From assembly GCA_017744355.1 (NCBI GenBank), contig JAGIBK010000001.1, positions 434,001-498,000 of the forward strand: a DNA stretch of 64,000 nt, written 5' to 3'. The stretch is from a bacterium. GTDB taxonomy: Bacteria; Cyanobacteriota; Sericytochromatia; S15B-MN24; UBA4093. The position numbers were made by a program, and so were the translations under genes. The notes beneath the pieces are model-generated. The model was not told the DNA's origin and searched no databases. It saw only the letters and a program-made list of their open reading frames with translations. This document shows positions 1 through 6,658 of this stretch, piece by piece; within the stretch, counting starts at the first letter, position 1; every line of letters begins with the position of its first letter.

Positions 1-1
1 A

Positions 2-1129
2 TCGCGCGAAGCGTTAGCCGCAGATATCGAGCGTCGAAAAGTCGGTACGCCAGGTCTGAACCGTCTCGGGTTCACTGTCTTCAATGCATTGCTGTCACAG
101 GGAACGCCTCAGAATCTCGCCCTGTCCCCGACAAGCCTTGGTCGGGCCCTGTTGATGGCCTATGCTGGCGCTCGCGAAAGCACCCGAGAGGCCATGGCGA
201 GCGCCTTGGGGATGCCGGACCAATCCGAAACGACGCTCGCACACTGGGCTGCTGCGACGGGACCCAGCCTCGATAGACGGGGAGTGTCCATCCAGGTAAC
301 CGATTCGGCGTGGGTCCGCGCGAACTTCTCGATCCTGCCGTCGTTCACCGACGAGCTCAGACGCCTTTTTTCGGCCGAGGTGGGCACGTTCCGCGATTCG
401 GCGGACGGCACCGCCAAGCTGCGTGCCTGGATCAAGAAAGCCAGTAAAGGCTTACTGGATGGGCAGGGCTTTGAGTTGAGCGATGACGTGGTACTCGCCC
501 TTGCCGATGTGATCACCTTCGACGGTCGCTGGGACGAAATCTTCCAGAAGGCCCAGACACAGCCCCGCCCCTTCTTTACTCGCCCATCCGAGAGCCGACA
601 GGTGCCCATGATGCAGCGTGCAGGCGAGTTCCTGTATGCGGAGGAGGCGGGCTATCAGGTCATTCGCCTTCCATACCAGGAAAGCGCCTATGCGATGTAC
701 GTCCTGCTGGCATCCGATTCTGTGCCGGCCCCGGCGCCCATCGATGCGGAGGCATTTGAACGATTGGCGGATAGGCTCTCGTCGAACCAGGGCCAACTGT
801 TGCTGCCTCGTTTCTCGATGAAGCTGAATGTCGCGCTGACCGATGCGCTGAAGGCCTCAGGAATGGGCCTCGCCTTCTCGGATGCGGCCAATTTCGACGG
901 GATTGCCGATAACCTCCGTCTTGACGAGGTCGGTCAAGACGTAAGGGTTGAGGTGGATGAGGAAGGGACCGTTGCGGCGGCAGCGACGGTGTTGAAGGCC
1001 GTGCCGACGAGTGCCCGTGTCGACCCTACCCCCTTCCACATGGAGGTCAATCGGCCTTTCTACTTCGCAATCCGGGAGGATGCGACCAAGGCTATGCTCT
1101 TCATGGGCAAGGTGGTCCAGCCTGAATAG
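2..1129 (+). CDS. Serpin family protease inhibitor (5' end outside the window)
   Basis: Serine or cysteine protease inhibitor of the serpin superfamily, which traps a protease by inserting its cleaved loop into a beta-sheet. The frame is open to the left edge, so the true start and any signal peptide are not visible. The visible part begins in helix A (NRLGFTVFNAL, then NLALSPTSLGRAL). Near the C-terminus is the reactive-loop hinge (VDEEGTVAAAATVL) with the small-residue run needed for loop insertion, so an inhibitory serpin is likely; the scissile bond should lie in the following AVPTSARVD stretch. It closes with the typical NRPFYFAIRED...LFMGKV block. Codon use is less GC-biased than in the genes after 4.2 kb. 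The target protease is unknown. Identification of the family is secure. Confidence 0.9.
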   Translation, partial: SREALAADIERRKVGTPGLNRLGFTVFNALLSQGTPQNLALSPTSLGRALLMAYAGARESTREAMASALGMPDQSETTLAHWAAATGPSLDRRGVSIQVTDSAWVRANFSILPSFTDELRRLFSAEVGTFRDSADGTAKLRAWIKKASKGLLDGQGFELSDDVVLALADVITFDGRWDEIFQKAQTQPRPFFTRPSESRQVPMMQRAGEFLYAEEAGYQVIRLPYQESAYAMYVLLASDSVPAPAPIDAEAFERLADRLSSNQGQLLLPRFSMKLNVALTDALKASGMGLAFSDAANFDGIADNLRLDEVGQDVRVEVDEEGTVAAAATVLKAVPTSARVDPTPFHMEVNRPFYFAIREDATKAMLFMGKVVQPE

Positions 1130-1236
1130 GCCTTCCGACCGTGACGAATCGAAGCGCCTGAAACCTGTGCGCTTGAGCTTTCCTCGGGCTATACTCTCAG
1201 TTGAGCCGTGAACTTTCGATGAAATGACGGAGCCCG

Positions 1237-1548
1237 ATGGACGTGAACAACCAGCAAGAACTTTTCGCCCACATGCAGATGGTGCAGGCCGAGTTTGAAC
1301 GCCAGTTATCGGACGTGCAGGCCCGGATGATGACGACGGTTGGCTCGCTGCAGGAGTCCCTGCTGACGATGGCGGGTGAGCTCGACAAGGCGACGACCAC
1401 CATCACCCGCCAGCGCTTCTTGCTCCTCGAGATCCTCGAGAACTGTTCCGATTGCAGGCCCGATGCTGTTCCGCAAGGCGAAGGGCCAGGGGCCAGGTGT
1501 GGGCGATGCGAACGGATCGCCCGGTTCCTTGGAGGTGACGAGGGTTGA
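1237..1548 (+). CDS. Small coiled-coil protein with C-terminal CxxC pairs
   Basis: Family not recognised. The 103-residue product has a heptad-like, Gln/Glu-rich N-terminal two thirds (residues 5-70) suggestive of a coiled coil, and a C-terminal part with CSDC and CGRC pairs about 17 residues apart that could bind one zinc ion. It has no signal peptide or membrane segment. The ATG follows a GGAG-type ribosome site at a sensible distance, and a TATACT -10-like hexamer lies at 1190-1195. A strong hairpin at 1572-1611 ends the unit. Function unknown; a DNA- or RNA-binding zinc-ribbon role is only a guess. Confidence 0.6.
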   Translation: MDVNNQQELFAHMQMVQAEFERQLSDVQARMMTTVGSLQESLLTMAGELDKATTTITRQRFLLLEILENCSDCRPDAVPQGEGPGARCGRCERIARFLGGDEG

Positions 1549-1571
1549 GGCACGCTCGGGTGCTGGCCTGA

Positions 1572-1611
1572 AAGAAAACGAGTCCCGCGATTTCGCGGGA
1601 CTCGTTTTCTT
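1572..1611. terminator. Bidirectional rho-independent terminator
   Basis: A perfect inverted repeat of about 18 bp with a short AT loop; the outer arms are AAGAAAACG and its complement, giving U-rich tails in both directions. It ends the gene at 1237-1548. On the minus strand it stands just beyond the duplicated tRNA-Phe 3' fragment, as a tRNA terminator would. Confidence 0.85.
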
Positions 1612-1619
1612 CCGTGGAT

Positions 1620-1663
1620 AGGGCCAGAATCGAGCTGCCGACACCGGGATTTTCAGTCTCGTG
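1620..1663 (-). repeat. Duplicated 3' part of tRNA-Phe (candidate attachment site)
   Basis: Matches 3989-4032 at 42 of 44 positions, with 29 consecutive identical bases at 1635-1663. The copied part runs from the anticodon stem through the T arm into the 3' acceptor strand; the 5' half of the tRNA is absent, so this is not a functional gene. A 3' tRNA fragment in direct orientation to an intact tRNA is the usual signature of integration by a tyrosine recombinase. The two mismatches and the missing last acceptor bases suggest an old event. Confidence 0.8.
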
Positions 1664-1868
1664 TCGAGCCGGCCCAGTGGGATCAACAGCTTCACCCACA
1701 AGCCGTCCACGGTCAGCGGCACCTCGTCCGGCCTGATTGGCGACGGCGGCGAAGTCACCGTTGCATCCCCCGACGAGTTCCTGCTCCATTACATGGAGGA
1801 AATTGATCCCTTTATTGCCCGGGTTCTATCAGTCCTGCCGCAGGACGCCTGGCCACAGGAGAGCTGAT

Positions 1869-3140
1869 ATGAGCGATCCTCAAAGCGAACCCTTGAGGCG
1901 GCTTCTGGCCGATCTTCCTGATCTCCTTCCGACGCTGGAGGGGACCTACAAGGACGTCCACGCCCACCCCGAGCTGTCCATGCACGAAAGCCGCACAGCC
2001 GGGATCGCCGCAAAGTATCTAGCCGACAATGGTTATGAGGTGACGCCGGGCGTCGGGAAAACAGGCGTCGTAGGCCTGCTGTGCAATGGCGACGGACCGA
2101 CCGTCATGCTGCGTGCCGATATGGATGCGCTGCCCATCCGGGAGGACACGGGGCTCGAATATGCCAGCACGACGACTGCGGTCGACTCTGCTGGCAAGGT
2201 GGTGTCAGTGGCCCATGCCTGCGGCCACGACATGCACGTTGTCTGGCTGATGGGAGCCAGCGCGCTATTTGCCAGACATCGCGATGTCTGGCGCGGCACG
2301 TTGATTGCGGTCTTCCAGCCGGGCGAGGAGACGGCACAGGGTGCGCGTGCGATGATCGATGACGGCCTGTTCAAGCGTTTTCCCAGACCGGAGGTGGTGC
2401 TGGGCCAGCATGTCATGGTCGGTCCGGCGGGAACGGTCGCCGGAAGCGCTGGGCCGATCACTTCAGCGGCGGATAGCTTGCAGATCCGGCTGTTCGGGCG
2501 CGGCGCCCATGGTTCGATGCCGCAGGCAAGCATCGATCCGGTCGTCATGGCCGCCGCGACGGTCCTCAGGTTGCAGACCATCGTCTCGCGTGAAGTGGCC
2601 GCGAACGATGCGGCCGTGCTCACGGTCGGCGTCCTGCATGCCGGAACCAAGGAAAATGTCATTCCAGATGAAGCGCTCATCAAGCTCAACGTCCGGACGT
2701 TCGACGAGAGCGTGCGCAAGCGTGTGCTCGCCGCGATCGAGCGGATCGTGAACGCTGAGGCCGAAGCGTCCGGCGCACCACGACCGCCCGAGATCATGAC
2801 GCTCGACCGCTATCCGCTCAACGTCAATGACAAGGAAGCGAGCGAACGCGTCGCCGCCGCATTCCGTGGGCATTTCTCGACCGAGCGCGTTCGTCATACG
2901 GGGCCGGCGCCGGCGAGCGAGGATTTCGGCTGCTTCGGAGCCGAATGGGGCATTCCTTCCGTTTTCTGGTTCGTCGGCGGCACCGACCCCGCGGTCTATG
3001 CCAAGGCCAAAGCGGAAGGACAGCTCAACGAATTGCCGGTCAACCACAGCCCGCATTTTGCACCTGTCCTGCACCCGACGCTGGAAACCGGGGTGGAAGC
3101 GCTGGCCGCAGCGGCGATGGCATGGAATGCGGCTCGATGA
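1869..3140 (+). CDS. M20 family amidohydrolase/aminoacylase (HipO/AbgB-like)
   Basis: Zinc-dependent amidohydrolase of peptidase family M20 (hippurate hydrolase, N-acyl-amino-acid and indole-acetyl-amino-acid hydrolase group), probably cytoplasmic. The 423-residue product shows the family blocks in order: VMLRADMDALPI, then ACGHDMHV (metal ligands), PGEET (catalytic and ligand glutamates), the dimerisation-domain motif GRGAHGSMP, and a C-terminal PASEDFG. The ATG at 1869 is chosen because GGAGAG stands just before it; an in-frame start further upstream has no such site and would add about 44 low-complexity residues. The next gene follows after 37 bp, probably in the same transcript. Substrate is not predictable from sequence alone. 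GC3 is lower than in flanking chromosomal genes. Confidence 0.9.
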   Translation: MSDPQSEPLRRLLADLPDLLPTLEGTYKDVHAHPELSMHESRTAGIAAKYLADNGYEVTPGVGKTGVVGLLCNGDGPTVMLRADMDALPIREDTGLEYASTTTAVDSAGKVVSVAHACGHDMHVVWLMGASALFARHRDVWRGTLIAVFQPGEETAQGARAMIDDGLFKRFPRPEVVLGQHVMVGPAGTVAGSAGPITSAADSLQIRLFGRGAHGSMPQASIDPVVMAAATVLRLQTIVSREVAANDAAVLTVGVLHAGTKENVIPDEALIKLNVRTFDESVRKRVLAAIERIVNAEAEASGAPRPPEIMTLDRYPLNVNDKEASERVAAAFRGHFSTERVRHTGPAPASEDFGCFGAEWGIPSVFWFVGGTDPAVYAKAKAEGQLNELPVNHSPHFAPVLHPTLETGVEALAAAAMAWNAAR

Positions 3141-3177
3141 GTCGTTTCCCCGCCCATGACGTGTCTCCGGCACATCG

Positions 3178-3849
3178 ATGATGGTTGAGCTGAACGCCAC
3201 GAGCGGAGTGATCCATACGATCATCCCCATTCTCGACCTTTGCGGGACGTTTGCCTTCGCGCTCAGCGGGGCGATGGCGGGGATCAGGCGGAAGCTGGAT
3301 ATATTCGGCGTCCTGGTTCTGTCATTCGCGGCCTCCAGCTTCGGTGGGATCACCCGCGACCTGCTGATTGGCGCGGTGCCACCCGCCGCCCTACAGGATT
3401 GGCGCTATCTGACCGTATCGCTCCTGGCGGGTCTGATCGCCTTTTTCTTCTCCTCCTTGATCGAGAAGCTGCGCAATCCGGTGCGCATGATGGACGCGGT
3501 GGGCCTCGCCTTCTTTGCGGTCTCGGGCACCGAGAAGGCGCTGGCCTTTGGCTTGAGCCCGGTCATGGCAGCCCTGCTGGGAATGTTGACCGGCATCGGC
3601 GGGGGCGTCGTCCGCGATGTGCTGCTCGCCGAGATACCGGTGGTTCTTCGGTCCGACCTCTATGCGGTGGCAGCTTTGGCTGGCGCGGCGGCCGTGGTGG
3701 GCGGCAGCTTGTTGCATCTTCCGGTCGTCATCTCCACGCTTGGCGGGGGGCTGATCTGTTTCGGCCTACGGGTGATGGCGATCCGCCGAGGATGGCACCT
3801 GCCGGTCGCGCACGATAGCGATCCGACGGCATCTTCAGACGGGCAATAA
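3178..3849 (+). CDS. TRIC-type cation channel / UPF0126 membrane protein (YicG-like)
   Basis: Integral inner-membrane protein of the bacterial TRIC (UPF0126, YicG/YadS) family; characterised relatives are potassium-selective homotrimeric channels. The 223-residue product has about seven hydrophobic segments arranged as two repeats, each with the family's glycine-rich kink: FGGITRDLLIG near residue 58 and GGGVVRDVLL near residue 143. Two consecutive ATG codons (3178 and 3181) are possible starts; no strong ribosome site is seen. It follows the amidohydrolase by 37 bp. Another member of the family, such as a glycine transporter, is a less likely reading. It belongs to the segment between the tRNA-Phe repeats. 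Confidence 0.85.
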   Translation: MMVELNATSGVIHTIIPILDLCGTFAFALSGAMAGIRRKLDIFGVLVLSFAASSFGGITRDLLIGAVPPAALQDWRYLTVSLLAGLIAFFFSSLIEKLRNPVRMMDAVGLAFFAVSGTEKALAFGLSPVMAALLGMLTGIGGGVVRDVLLAEIPVVLRSDLYAVAALAGAAAVVGGSLLHLPVVISTLGGGLICFGLRVMAIRRGWHLPVAHDSDPTASSDGQ

Positions 3850-3935
3850 CGGCACCCCCGATAGCCGGGGGATGCGGTCTTTCCTAATTGGCTTCAAGGA
3901 AAATTCGACCGCCTATCAGCTCGATTATGGCTTCG

Positions 3936-3968
3936 AAAAAGAAACACCCCGCCGATTACGGCGGGGTG
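3936..3968 (-). terminator. Terminator of tRNA-Phe
   Basis: A perfect 10-bp stem (3945-3954 with 3959-3968) closed by an ATTA loop. On the minus strand it is followed by a T-rich run (complement of 3936-3944). It stands 15 bases beyond the 3' end of tRNA-Phe. Confidence 0.9.
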
Positions 3969-3983
3969 CGGATTTAAGGGAAG

Positions 3984-4056
3984 TGGCCAGGGGCAGAATC
4001 GAACTGCCGACACCGGGATTTTCAGTCTCGTGCTCTACCAACTGAGCTACCTGGCC
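3984..4056 (-). tRNA. tRNA-Phe (GAA)
   Basis: A complete cloverleaf on the minus strand: acceptor GGCCAGG pairs with CCTGGCC, the D arm is GCTC/GAGC, the anticodon loop CTGAAAA gives anticodon GAA, and the T arm GGCAG/CTGCC encloses TTCGATT. The anticodon stem has one mismatch. The discriminator base is A and CCA is not encoded. It has its own strong promoter and terminator. Its 3' portion is duplicated at 1620-1663. Confidence 0.96.
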
Positions 4057-4085
4057 TCGCCGCGGTGCGAACCGCTGACTTATTC

Positions 4086-4113
4086 AGTATAGCAAGCTTT
4101 AAATCCGTGTCAA
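4086..4113 (-). promoter_or_regulatory. Promoter of tRNA-Phe
   Basis: On the minus strand TTGACA (4108-4113) and TATACT (4086-4091) are separated by 16 bp, with TGC directly before the -10. The predicted start is about 20-25 bases before the tRNA 5' end. This is one of the strongest sigma-70-type promoters in the window. Confidence 0.85.
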
Positions 4114-4130
4114 GCATTGGGAAAGGTTGG

Positions 4131-4159
4131 TTGCTGAATTAGCGCCGATCTGGTAACCT
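4131..4159 (+). promoter_or_regulatory. Candidate metG promoter
   Basis: TTGCTG (4131-4136) and TAACCT (4154-4159) are spaced by 17 bp, with the predicted start about 40 bp before the metG ATG. The -10 match is moderate. Confidence 0.4.
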
Positions 4160-4207
4160 GAAACGTCCGTTTCACGCGGCTTTAGCGGAAGTCAGGAGAT
4201 TTTTGGA

Positions 4208-5758
4208 ATGACCTCGAAGAAGTACTACATCACCACGGCGATCGACTACGGCAACGCGCCCCCCCACATCGGGCATGCCTACGAGAAGATCGCCGCCGAT
4301 GCCCTCGCGCGGTACCATCGCCTGCGCGGCGAGGAGGTCTTCTTCCTGACCGGCCTCGACGAGCACGGCAACAAGATCGAGAAGGCCGCCGACGCCGCGG
4401 GCGTCACTCCCCAGGCCTTCGTGGACGACATCGCCGAGAAGGCCAAGGAGGTCTGGGAAGCCCTCAACATTCGCTACGACGGCTTCATCCGCACCAGCGA
4501 TCCTACCCACCGCGAAGCGGTCCAGCGGATCTTCCAGCGCCTGATGGACAAGGGCGATATCTTCAAGGCCAAGTACGAGGGTTGGTACTGCAAGGGCTGT
4601 GAGGAGTTCAAGAACGAGCGCGACCTCCCCGAGGACAAGATCTGCCCGCAGCACCAGCAGCCCGTCGAGTGGTCCAGCGAAGAGAACTATGTCTTCAAGC
4701 TTTCCAATTACCGCGATCGCCTCCGCGCCCACATCGAGCAGAACGTCGAGTTCCTGCAGCCCGAGGCGCGCCGCAAAGAGCTGCTGAACCTGCTCGAGAC
4801 CTTCCCCGACATCTCGGTCTCGCGCCAGAACGTGCGCTGGGGCATCCCGGTGCCCGGCGACGAGTCGCAGGTCATCTACGTCTGGATCGACGCCCTCTCC
4901 AACTACCTGACGGGCATCGGCTACGACACCGACATGGAGCGCTTCAACCACTGGTGGCCCGCCGAACTGCACCTGGTCGGCAAGGACATCACCAAGTTCC
5001 ACGCCATCATCTGGCCCGCGCTGCTCATGGCCCTCGACCTGCCCCTGCCCCGCCAGATCTTCGGCCATGGCTGGGTCAACGTGGCCGGCCTCAAGATGTC
5101 CAAGACCATCGGCAACGTCATCGAGCCCAAGGCCCTGGCCGCGGAGTACGGCGCCGACGCCATCCGCTACTATCTGCTGCGCGAGGTCTCCTTCGGTCGC
5201 GACGGCGACTTCACCTACGAGGCCTTCGAGGCCCGCGTCAACGCGGACCTCGCCAATAACCTGGGCAACGCCCTCAACCGCACGCTGACCATCCTCGAGA
5301 AGAACTTCGAGGGCAAGGTCAGCCCCCGCTTCCCCGAGATCGAGGGCGACCTGCCCCGCATCGCCGAAGAGACGCTCGCGGCCGTCATCGCCCGGATGGA
5401 CGAGATGGCCATCGAGGAGGCGATCGCTGCTGTCTGGGCTCTCTTGGATGCGGTGAACAAGTACATCGACTCGACCGCGCCCTGGGCGCTGGCCAAGAAC
5501 GGCGAGACCGAGAAGCTCGGGGGCGTCCTGTACGCGGTCCTCGAAGCGCTGCGCATCGCCGCCACCCTCGCTTCGCCCTTCATCCCCACGCTCGCCGGCA
5601 AGATCTGGGAGCAGCTTGGCATCGAGGCGCCCCTTTCAGCCCAGCGCTGGTCGGACCTCGTCTGGGGCGGGCTCGCCGAAGGGACCGCAACCCAGAAGCT
5701 CGGCCCCATCTATCCCCGCATCGGCGCTGAGCTCGCCGGCGCGAAGAAGAAGGCCTAG
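4208..5758 (+). CDS. metG: Methionyl-tRNA synthetase
   Basis: Charges tRNA-Met with methionine using ATP, in the cytoplasm. The 516-residue class I synthetase has the HIGH-type motif HIGH near residue 20 (NAPPHIGHAYEKIAADA), a single zinc knuckle with CKGC and CPQH around residues 125-150, the KMSKS-type motif KMSKTIGN near residue 300, and the alpha-helical anticodon-binding domain. It ends soon after that domain, so it lacks the C-terminal tRNA-binding dimerisation domain of longer MetRS forms. The ATG follows a GGAGAT ribosome site. tatD begins 3 bp after the stop, so the two genes are co-transcribed, an arrangement common in many bacteria. Confidence 0.97.
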   Translation: MTSKKYYITTAIDYGNAPPHIGHAYEKIAADALARYHRLRGEEVFFLTGLDEHGNKIEKAADAAGVTPQAFVDDIAEKAKEVWEALNIRYDGFIRTSDPTHREAVQRIFQRLMDKGDIFKAKYEGWYCKGCEEFKNERDLPEDKICPQHQQPVEWSSEENYVFKLSNYRDRLRAHIEQNVEFLQPEARRKELLNLLETFPDISVSRQNVRWGIPVPGDESQVIYVWIDALSNYLTGIGYDTDMERFNHWWPAELHLVGKDITKFHAIIWPALLMALDLPLPRQIFGHGWVNVAGLKMSKTIGNVIEPKALAAEYGADAIRYYLLREVSFGRDGDFTYEAFEARVNADLANNLGNALNRTLTILEKNFEGKVSPRFPEIEGDLPRIAEETLAAVIARMDEMAIEEAIAAVWALLDAVNKYIDSTAPWALAKNGETEKLGGVLYAVLEALRIAATLASPFIPTLAGKIWEQLGIEAPLSAQRWSDLVWGGLAEGTATQKLGPIYPRIGAELAGAKKKA

Positions 5759-5761
5759 CCC

Positions 5762-6568
5762 GTGCGCCTCATCGATTCCCACTGCCACCTGGACATGCTG
5801 CCCCGGTGGGTCGAGGGCGAACTGACGCCCGAGGCCGCCGAGGCCGAGATCGAACAGGCCGTCCAGCGCGCGCGGGATGCCGGGGTGGAGTGGATCCTGA
5901 ACCCCGGCTCCACCTGGGAGGAAACCCCCGCTGTGATGGCGGTGGCCGAGCGCTACCCCCACGTGTTCGCCGCGGTGGGCATCCACCCGCACGAGGCGGA
6001 CAGCTGGGACGATACGTCGTACGAGCGCCTCAAGGCCCTCGCGGCGCATCCCAAGGTGCTCGCCATCGGCGAGATCGGGCTCGATTACTACTACGAGCAC
6101 GGCAGCCGCGAGGCGCAGCACCGCGCCTTTCGCGAACAGCTTCGCCTCGCCAAGGAGCTGGGGCTCCCGGTCATCATCCACACCCGGGACGCTGAGGAAG
6201 ACACCGTCGCCATCCTGAAGGAAGAAGGGGCGACGCACGGGGTTATCCACTGCTTCACGGGCTCCACTGAGCTTGCGCAGGCGACGCTCGATTTGGGCTT
6301 TTCCATCTCGTTCAGCGGGGTGGTGACGTTCAAGAAGAGCGAGGAGCTGCGCGCGACCGCCAAGGTGGTGCCGCTCGAACGGACCCTCATCGAGACGGAT
6401 GCGCCCTACCTGGCGCCCCCGCCGCATCGGGGCAAGCGTAACGAGCCGGCCTTCGTCGTGAAAATCGCCGAGACCCTGGCGGAGGTCCACGGGGTGGGCC
6501 TCGCGGACATCGCAGAGCGCTCGACCGAAAACGCCCTGAGGCTCTTCAAGTTCCCAACGAACGGCTAA
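5762..6568 (+). CDS. tatD: TatD family metal-dependent deoxyribonuclease
   Basis: Metal-dependent hydrolase of the TatD family; the characterised Escherichia coli enzyme is a 3'-5' exonuclease acting on DNA and RNA. The 268-residue TIM-barrel protein starts with the metal-binding DSHCHLD (residues 4-10), has the GEIGLDYYY block with the catalytic glutamate, IHTRDAEEDT, HCFTGS, and ends with ETDAPYLAPPPHRGKRNEP. The start is GTG, 3 bp after metG, and gives the family-typical beginning MRLIDSHCHL. The unit ends at the hairpin at 6577-6609. Confidence 0.95.
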   Translation: MRLIDSHCHLDMLPRWVEGELTPEAAEAEIEQAVQRARDAGVEWILNPGSTWEETPAVMAVAERYPHVFAAVGIHPHEADSWDDTSYERLKALAAHPKVLAIGEIGLDYYYEHGSREAQHRAFREQLRLAKELGLPVIIHTRDAEEDTVAILKEEGATHGVIHCFTGSTELAQATLDLGFSISFSGVVTFKKSEELRATAKVVPLERTLIETDAPYLAPPPHRGKRNEPAFVVKIAETLAEVHGVGLADIAERSTENALRLFKFPTNG

Positions 6569-6576
6569 ACCGATCT

Positions 6577-6615
6577 CGGCCCCTCGCTCCAGCAAGGAGC
6601 GGGGGGCCGTTGTCT
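6577..6615 (+). terminator. Terminator after tatD / first hairpin of the polX leader
   Basis: A 14-bp stem with one G-T pair (6577-6590 with 6596-6609) and loop AGCAA, followed by TTGTCT. Only 8 bp separate it from the second hairpin (6618-6652), which contains the polX ribosome site. Confidence 0.75.
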
Positions 6616-6617
6616 AG

Positions 6618-6652
6618 ACCCTCCCGCGCCCGCAAGATGGGCGCGGGAGGGT
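6618..6652 (+). promoter_or_regulatory. Hairpin enclosing the polX ribosome-binding site
   Basis: A perfect 14-bp stem with a 7-base loop. Its 3' arm contains GGGAGGGT, the only ribosome site for the polX ATG at 6659, so the folded RNA should block translation initiation. The 5' arm (6620-6627) can instead pair with the 3' arm of the preceding terminator (6599-6606), so the two structures could be opened together. Regulation is inferred from complementarity only. Confidence 0.6.
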
Positions 6653-6658
6653 CCTGCG

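Larger units (their letters stand above)
1620..4032. mobile_element. Candidate integrated segment bounded by tRNA-Phe repeats
   Basis: The segment lies between the tRNA-Phe 3' fragment (1620-1663) and the intact tRNA-Phe (3984-4056), on the 3' side of the tRNA, where integrative elements insert. It carries the M20 amidohydrolase and the TRIC channel, which share a looser codon use than the genes to the right and contain no GCGATCGC octamer. Between 1664 and 1868 there is only a short open frame without a recognisable domain. No integrase is visible, so if this is an element it is a remnant, or it was mobilised in trans. Confidence 0.45.

Noticed and set aside
1661..1867. A 68-codon frame directly before the M20 amidohydrolase
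   Set aside because: It would start within the duplicated tRNA fragment, has no domain, and could be the remains of a gene cut by the insertion. Evidence is too weak for a gene call.
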